From positions 1 to 31,948 of the IMG/VR virus record IMGVR_UViG_3300050020_000059: a stretch of DNA of 31,948 bases; one strand, 5' to 3'. The translations under genes were made by a program, and so were the position numbers. The notes beneath the pieces are model-generated. The model was not told the DNA's origin. It was given only the letters and a program-made list of their open reading frames with translations, and did no database searches. This DNA is from a virus. Below are positions 28,008-31,948 of the stretch, one piece after another. Numbering within the stretch: the stretch's first letter is position 1; each line of letters starts with the position of its first letter.

Positions 28008-28610
28008 ATGTTGACGTTTGACGGACCGACGCACAGCTACACGCTTGACGGCGTGCGGGTACCCAGTGTCACCCAGGTGCTCAAGCCGCTCTATTCCTTT
28101 GCCGGCATACCGCCCCAGGTGCTGGCGGTCAAGGCGGAGCTCGGTACCGCGATACACCGGGCTTGTGAGTTGCTCGACGACGACGACCTGGACGAAGAAA
28201 GCGAAGACGGCCGCGCCGCGCTGGTCCCGATCTCGGGTTACCTGGTCGGCTACAAGAAGTTCATGGCCGAGAAGCAACCGGTCGTGATTTTCAACGAGCG
28301 GCAACTCTATCACTCGAAACATCGCTACGCCGGAACCATCGACCGGCGCTATGCGCTGCGCGGTGAGCTCTGGGACATCGACCTGAAAAGCACCGTGGCC
28401 ATGAGCCCGATTGTGGGCATCCAGACCGCCGCCTACTCGGAAATGTTCAAGGACCAATCCCTCACTGGGAATACCAACGCCCGGCGCGGCGCCCTGCAAC
28501 TGTTCCCGGACGGCAATTACAAGTTGTGGGAGTTCAAAGACCCGTCCGATTTCTCCGTTTTTTTATCACTGCTGACTGTTCAGCGATTTAAGGAGCGTTA
28601 CTCACTATGA
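28008..28610 (+). CDS. PD-(D/E)XK exonuclease, RecT partner
   Basis: A 200-residue protein with the RecB/Cas4-like nuclease motifs: GTAIHRACE with His50; FNERQLYH with Glu97; GTIDRRYA with Asp112; WDIDLKST with Asp125-x-Lys127; and GIQTAAYSEM with Gln139 and Tyr143. The acidic loop LDDDDLDEESEDGRA is an insertion. Inferred role: resects dsDNA ends to supply ssDNA to RecT, like RecE or lambda Exo in their pairs. It starts three bases after the recT stop, and its own stop overlaps the next start (ATGA at 28607). Confidence 0.85.
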   Translation: MLTFDGPTHSYTLDGVRVPSVTQVLKPLYSFAGIPPQVLAVKAELGTAIHRACELLDDDDLDEESEDGRAALVPISGYLVGYKKFMAEKQPVVIFNERQLYHSKHRYAGTIDRRYALRGELWDIDLKSTVAMSPIVGIQTAAYSEMFKDQSLTGNTNARRGALQLFPDGNYKLWEFKDPSDFSVFLSLLTVQRFKERYSL

Positions 28611-29554
28611 ATACTGCAACCACCCAAGAAGCACCCAGCGTGCTGACTGAAATCAAGGCCCTGGCCGTGCCCGATATGTCGGTCATGAACCGGGGCGCGG
28701 AATCTGCCCTGCGCATGGCCCAGTCGTTTGTCATCACCACCCAGGACGACTACCAACTGGCCGGTGAGGAACTGCAATCGATCAAGGGCCGCATCCTAGT
28801 GCTGGAAGGCAAGCGCACCGGCATCACCGGCCCGATGAACAAAGCGCTTACCGCTATCAACGATCTGTTCCGCGGCCCCATGGCCACCCTCAAGGCGGCC
28901 GAGAACGCGGTCAAGAGTTCGATGCTGACTTACAGCGAAGAACAGGAGCGTCTGGCCGCTGAAGAACGCCGCATTGCCGAGGCCGTTGCCGCCGCCGAGC
29001 GCGCGCGCATTGCCGAGGCCGCGCGCCAAGTGGAGTTAGCCGCCGCCGCCGAGCGCAAGCTCATTGCCGACAAGGCCGCCGCAGTGGCTGCCGCCGCCAA
29101 GGTGGAACAAGACCGGCTTGCCCAGGTAGCCGCCGAGGCTGCCGCCGCCGGCAACAAGGCAGCCCAGGAGGAAGCCAACCGCGCCGCAGACGCCTCACGC
29201 CAGGCCTCCTTGCTGGAAGCCCAGCAAGCGCAGGAGCGCGACATCGAGGCCCAGACCCGCAGCGCCGAAGCGGCCGCCGCCCTGTGCATTGAAACCGCCG
29301 TGATCAGCGCCGCCGTGACCAATATCAGCAGCGCCAAGGCCGCCGGCACCAGCATCAAGGTCGTCGTCGACTACGAAGTGACGAGCCTGATCTCCTTAGT
29401 GCGCCACATCGCAGCCAACCCGGCCCTGATCAACCTGGTCATGGAAGATTCAGTCAAGCTGCGAGCCTATGTGCGCGGGCTCGGGCTCAACACCGAGCTG
29501 CCCGGCGTGCGGGTGTTCCAGAAACGCACCATGTCAGCGCGCGCGGCCGCTTAA
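28607..29554 (+). CDS. long coiled-coil phage protein of recombination operon
   Basis: A 315-residue protein. The N-terminus has the pattern TQDDYQLAGEELQSIKGRIL then VLEGKRTGITGPMNKALTAI and LTYSEEQERLAAEERRIAEA, found in conserved phage proteins near RecT; the middle (about residues 110-220) is a very long Ala/Glu/Arg-rich coiled coil; the C-terminus (IKVVVDYEVTSLISLVRHIA, then LPGVRVFQKRTMS) is a conserved small domain. Function is not known; placement in the recombination operon suggests a scaffold or host-factor interaction. Confidence 0.7.
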   Translation: MNTATTQEAPSVLTEIKALAVPDMSVMNRGAESALRMAQSFVITTQDDYQLAGEELQSIKGRILVLEGKRTGITGPMNKALTAINDLFRGPMATLKAAENAVKSSMLTYSEEQERLAAEERRIAEAVAAAERARIAEAARQVELAAAAERKLIADKAAAVAAAAKVEQDRLAQVAAEAAAAGNKAAQEEANRAADASRQASLLEAQQAQERDIEAQTRSAEAAAALCIETAVISAAVTNISSAKAAGTSIKVVVDYEVTSLISLVRHIAANPALINLVMEDSVKLRAYVRGLGLNTELPGVRVFQKRTMSARAAA

Positions 29555-29581
29555 CCAACTTTCACAATCACCACTTCAACT

Positions 29582-30199
29582 ATGAAAACAGCACTTTTTT
29601 ACGACACGGAGACGACCGGCCTGCCCTTATTCAAGGAGCCCTCCGAACACCCAGGCCAGCCCCACATCGTGCAACTCGCCGCCTGTCTGGTGGACCTTGA
29701 CGCCCGCAAGACCATCGCCAGCATGGATGTGATCGTGAAGCCAAACGAATGGACTATTCCCGACGAAGTAGCAGCGATTCACGGCATCACCACCGCGCAC
29801 GCCCTGGACGTCGGAATTCCCGAGGAAATGGCGCTCGATATGTTCCTTGCATTGTGGAGCCAGCGCCTGCGCGTGGGTCACAACGAATCGTTTGACGCAC
29901 GACTCATCCGCATCGCCCAGTCGCGTTTTGGGAAATCCGAAAGTGAATTGACCGTGTGGAAAGCTGGAAAGGCTGAATGCACCCAGTTGCTGGCCACACC
30001 CATCTGCAAGTTACCGCCCACCGACAAGATGAAGGCGGTCGGTCGCTTTCACTACAAGAGCGCGAATCTGGGTGAAGCCTACCGGTACTTCACCGTCAAG
30101 GACATCGAAAACGCCCACAGCGCCATGGCCGATGTGCAGGCCTGCATGACGGTTTACTTCGCCATCAAGGACCGCGCGGAGCAACTGCTAGCAGCCTGA
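29582..30199 (+). CDS. DnaQ-like 3'-5' exonuclease (DEDDh)
   Basis: A 205-residue protein with all four acidic ligands visible: FYDTETTG gives Asp8 and Glu10 (motif ExoI), HNESFDARL gives Asp105 (ExoII), and NAHSAMADVQA gives His179 and Asp184 (ExoIII, H-x4-D), so it belongs to the DEDDh class. Intact catalytic set predicts activity on 3' ends. Role may be proofreading, trimming of recombination ends or degradation of host nucleic acid. It sits among recombination genes and is followed directly by a 62-residue gene. Confidence 0.87.
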   Translation: MKTALFYDTETTGLPLFKEPSEHPGQPHIVQLAACLVDLDARKTIASMDVIVKPNEWTIPDEVAAIHGITTAHALDVGIPEEMALDMFLALWSQRLRVGHNESFDARLIRIAQSRFGKSESELTVWKAGKAECTQLLATPICKLPPTDKMKAVGRFHYKSANLGEAYRYFTVKDIENAHSAMADVQACMTVYFAIKDRAEQLLAA

Positions 30200-30201
30200 C
30201 T

Positions 30202-30390
30202 ATGGCCTCTCTCAACATCCAAGTGCAGCGCGTCTCAGGACTGCTTGACACCAAAGACTTGTCCGACTGGGAGGGAAAGTTTGTAGCCAGCATCGTCAAG
30301 CAGACCAATGACGGCAAGAACACCACCAGTCTGACCGAAAAGCAGATCGATGTGCTGGAGCGGATCCACAACAAGCATTTCACCGGCTGA
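30202..30390 (+). CDS. 62-residue small protein next to DnaQ-like exonuclease
   Basis: A short protein, MASLNIQVQRVSGLLDTKDL then SDWEGKFVASIVKQTNDGKN and LTEKQIDVLERIHNKHFTG. The 'DWE.KFV.S......LTEKQ..VLE.IH.KHF' pattern is a small conserved motif seen in phage proteins near exonucleases and helicases. Two short helices are expected. It starts three bases after the exonuclease stop codon. Confidence 0.65.
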   Translation: MASLNIQVQRVSGLLDTKDLSDWEGKFVASIVKQTNDGKNTTSLTEKQIDVLERIHNKHFTG

Positions 30391-30423
30391 CCACCAAACC
30401 ATTCTCAACTACGAAAGCAAAAA

Positions 30424-30744
30424 ATGAGCGAGCAATCATCAGATCAATTCGAGGCATGGGGCCTGCTGGAACTTTTCGGGCACCAACGCCTGGCCGGAAA
30501 GTTGACCGAGCAAACCATCGGCGGCGTGCACTTCATCCGCATTGATGTGCCGGCCGTGGAATCCGAGCCCACTTACACCCGTTTCTTCACCCAGGGAGCC
30601 ATTTACGGCATGACGGTGTTGACTGAGGACACCGCTACCAAGTTGGCCGGATACCTGCGCGCCAAGCCGGTGCAGGCCTATGAAGTTCCTTCGGCGCCAC
30701 GTTTGACAAGCCGGATTGATCAGGACGACGACGGTCCATTTTGA
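30424..30744 (+). CDS. conserved phage protein (FEAWGLLELFGHQR type)
   Basis: A 106-residue protein with SDQFEAWGLLELFGHQRLAG then KLTEQTIGGVHFIRIDVPAV and TRFFTQGAIYGMTVLTEDTA. This order is conserved in a group of small phage proteins near recombination genes; it looks like an alpha/beta fold with an acidic tail (DQDDDGPF). Function unknown. A purine-rich stretch (ACGAAAGCAAAAA) precedes the ATG. Confidence 0.65.
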   Translation: MSEQSSDQFEAWGLLELFGHQRLAGKLTEQTIGGVHFIRIDVPAVESEPTYTRFFTQGAIYGMTVLTEDTATKLAGYLRAKPVQAYEVPSAPRLTSRIDQDDDGPF

Positions 30745-30779
30745 GCACCACCACCACTTCCAACCACTGAAAGAAAACC

Positions 30780-31409
30780 ATGAACTCACCTAAAACACCT
30801 GAAATCCAAGTTCCTGAAACCCTCGGCACACCTTTCGAAGGAGGCTTCTACGGCGGCAAAATCCGCATTGGTATCGCCATCTTCGCCATCGTTTGGGCGC
30901 CCAAGGCCGAGGGAGAAATCACCGGCAAGTGGCTCAAAAACTATACCAACGTGCCTGGCGCCACAAGCTGCTTTGACAGCATAGCCAATACCAAGGCCCT
31001 GGCCGAAGCTGGCAGCCCCATTGCTCAGAAGGCCCTGGCTGCAACCATTGGCGGTCATTCCGACTGGTGCGTCCCGGCGCGCGATGTACTGGAAATGGGC
31101 TATCGCTACCTCAAGCCGACTACCCAGGAAAACTATTGCAGCTTCCGTGATGGTGACAACGCCAGCAGCATCCCTGCGGGTTATCCCTACACCGAAGCCA
31201 GCCCCGTGCAGACCACCGCTGAGGCTTTCCAGGAAGGCAATGCCGAGGCCTTTGAGACCGATAGTTACTACTGGTCCAGTACACAGTCGTCTGAGGGCAG
31301 CGCCTTCGATCAGTTCTTCAGCCGCGGCAGCCAGGACGGCAACAGCGAGCATTACGAGCGCCGGTGCCGGTTCGTCCGCTTGATTCCCTTGAATTCTTCA
31401 ATCCTTTAA
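30780..31409 (+). CDS. DGR2 variable protein A (DUF1566 domain)
   Basis: A 209-residue protein with a short N-terminal lead (GTPFEGGFYGGKIRIGIAIF) and the DUF1566/C-type-lectin-like core: TKALAEAGSP, SDWCVPARDVLEMGYRYL, ENYCSFRDGDNASS and, at the end, YYWSSTQSSEGSAFDQFF followed by YERRCRFVRLIPL. DUF1566 proteins are frequent DGR targets. The last 34 codons before CGC at 31379 form a VR that matches the next gene's VR with changes only at first and second codon positions. A purine-rich site lies before ATG 30780. Inferred role: displayed binding protein with a diversifiable surface. Confidence 0.85.
   Translation: MNSPKTPEIQVPETLGTPFEGGFYGGKIRIGIAIFAIVWAPKAEGEITGKWLKNYTNVPGATSCFDSIANTKALAEAGSPIAQKALAATIGGHSDWCVPARDVLEMGYRYLKPTTQENYCSFRDGDNASSIPAGYPYTEASPVQTTAEAFQEGNAEAFETDSYYWSSTQSSEGSAFDQFFSRGSQDGNSEHYERRCRFVRLIPLNSSIL
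31278..31379 (+). repeat. DGR2 variable repeat, copy A
   Basis: 34 codons aligned without gaps to 31748-31849. Over the last 32 codons (31284-31379) 19 bases differ, in 13 codons, all at codon positions 1 and 2, none at position 3. Flanking codons diverge at third positions, which marks the edge. The GC-rich 3' end (TACGAGCGCCGG...) is identical in both copies, as expected at the homing-initiation end. Confidence 0.9.
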
Positions 31410-31420
31410 TCGGAGTCACC

Positions 31421-31864
31421 ATGACCATCACTCTCGAAGCGATCAAAGCCGAGCAAACCAAGCTGGCTCAGATGATCGCCAACTTTGAGGCCACCGCGCC
31501 CACCCTGTTTTTCATCCCGGAGGCCAACATCGAGCTGCAACCAGGCGAACGGTATGCGGGCCTGATCCTTGGCGATGACGGCAAACCTTCGCATCACCTG
31601 GTCCTGCTGCCCGGCGACTTCGAGGCAACGTGGAACGATGCCAAGAAGTTGGCTGAGAAGGCTGGTGGTGAGTTGCCGACCCGTCGCGAACAGTCCCTGC
31701 TCTTTGCCAATCTCAAGGACGAATTCAAGGCTGAGTGGTATTGGTCTGGTGAACAGTCGTCTGAGGACGACGCCTTCCTTCAGAGCTTCGGCAACGGCGG
31801 CCAGGGCATCAGCAACAAGACTTACGAGCGCCGGTGCCGGTTCGTCCGCAGATCAGTCCTTTAA
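31421..31864 (+). CDS. DGR2 variable protein B (DUF1566 domain)
   Basis: A 147-residue protein starting MTITLEAIKAEQTKLAQMIA at ATG 31421 (CGGAG six bases upstream; a farther upstream ATG lies in the previous gene). It has an N-terminal coiled-coil/anchor, then PTLFFIPEANIELQPGERYA and GLILGDDGKPSHHLVLLPGD, a DUF1566-like core with GGELPTRREQSLLFANLKDE and EWYWSGEQSSEDDAFLQSF, and the shared ending YERRCRFVRRSVL. Paralogue of variable protein A by its C-terminal third only. Probably a second displayed binder diversified by the same template. Confidence 0.85.
   Translation: MTITLEAIKAEQTKLAQMIANFEATAPTLFFIPEANIELQPGERYAGLILGDDGKPSHHLVLLPGDFEATWNDAKKLAEKAGGELPTRREQSLLFANLKDEFKAEWYWSGEQSSEDDAFLQSFGNGGQGISNKTYERRCRFVRRSVL
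31748..31849 (+). repeat. DGR2 variable repeat, copy B
   Basis: Partner of 31278-31379. Its own variable codons include GAC, GAC, CTT, AGC, GGC, AAC, GGC, ATC and ACT; combined with copy A they imply a template rich in AAC/AAT/AAG codons. Confidence 0.9.
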
Positions 31865-31881
31865 CTCTTTGACCCTTTGAA

Positions 31882-31948
31882 ATGCTGCACACCGAGCTAC
31901 CGATCTACAAGAAGGGCTGCGAGCTGGTCTCGCTTGCCTTCGAGGTCC
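31882..31948 (+). CDS. second Avd-like accessory protein, N-terminal part (cut by window edge)
   Basis: ATG 31882 begins MLHTELPIYKKGCELVSLAFEV and runs off the right end after 22 codons. 'LPIYK...EL' followed by a hydrophobic helix is how the four-helix-bundle accessory proteins (23S rRNA intervening-sequence/Avd class) of betaproteobacterial DGRs begin. It follows directly after two VR-bearing genes. Its N-terminus differs from the Avd at 408-836. Assignment relies on 22 residues and context. Confidence 0.65.
   Translation, partial: MLHTELPIYKKGCELVSLAFEV

Noticed and set aside
30786-31352. Long minus-strand frame opposite variable protein A
   Set aside because: Mirror frame of a GC-rich gene, with no ribosome site and no recognisable motif.
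31278-31849. DGR2 variable proteins as targets of the DGR1 template
   Set aside because: The template at 292-402 has no similarity to the DGR2 repeats, so it cannot serve them.
1-31948. tRNA genes, CRISPR arrays, insertion sequences or integrase/att site
   Set aside because: No cloverleaf, regular spacer-repeat array, transposase or integrase motif was recognised on either strand.

Overview
This window looks like a large part of a temperate, tailed (probably podovirus-type) bacteriophage or prophage of a GC-rich proteobacterium. Protein similarity by eye and codon use suggest a betaproteobacterial (Comamonadaceae/Burkholderiales-like) host, but nothing in the window proves the host. There is no rRNA, tRNA, CRISPR array, insertion sequence or integrase gene, and both ends of the window cut through genes.

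Layout. (1) 1-2199, minus strand: a diversity-generating retroelement (DGR1), read in the order variable receptor-binding protein, Avd accessory protein, template repeat (TR), start of the reverse transcriptase (cut by the left end). (2) 2235-16031, minus strand: the late structural block. In transcription order it holds a small repeat protein, small and large terminase, an inserted HNH endonuclease, a P22-type portal, scaffold, N4-gp56-type major capsid protein, small head proteins, two neck/adaptor proteins, a tail-fiber-associated protein, a long 20-residue-repeat protein, a fiber adaptor and a tail fiber. Three intrinsic terminators punctuate it. (3) 16423-23497, minus strand: the early/middle operon, with Cro-like repressor, small genes, DUF1376 replication protein, DnaB-like ATPase, a conserved protein, RuvC-like resolvase, a Dam-type methyltransferase broken by an in-frame TGA, DUF1367 protein, a proteasome-like Ntn hydrolase, small nuclease-like protein and a zinc-finger protein in the position of a Q antiterminator. 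(4) 23498-23560: the repressor/Cro switch. (5) 23561-25440: CI-like repressor, a secreted protein, a coiled-coil protein and a poorly resolved stretch. (6) 25506-30744, plus strand: a second early operon with small membrane proteins, HNH-AP2 endonuclease, RecT annealing protein, PD-(D/E)XK exonuclease, coiled-coil protein and DnaQ-like exonuclease. (7) 30780-31948, plus strand: two DUF1566-type variable proteins followed by the start of a second Avd-like gene, i.e. the left part of a second retroelement (DGR2) whose TR and reverse transcriptase would lie beyond the window.

How it fits together. Two promoters with the same geometry (TTGACA, 17 bp, TATTAT, and two 15-bp operators 25 bp apart) drive the leftward and rightward early operons, so one repressor should control both, as PR and PL are controlled in lambda. 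The leftward operon provides replication and the likely antiterminator for the late block; the rightward operon provides RecT/exonuclease recombination. The most striking content is the pair of distinct DGR cassettes in one phage. In DGR1 the TR and variable repeat (VR) differ at 19 of 111 bases, 17 of them adenines of the TR coding strand. In DGR2 the two VRs differ at 19 of 96 bases with no difference at any third codon position, the footprint expected when both are copied from one AAY-rich template.
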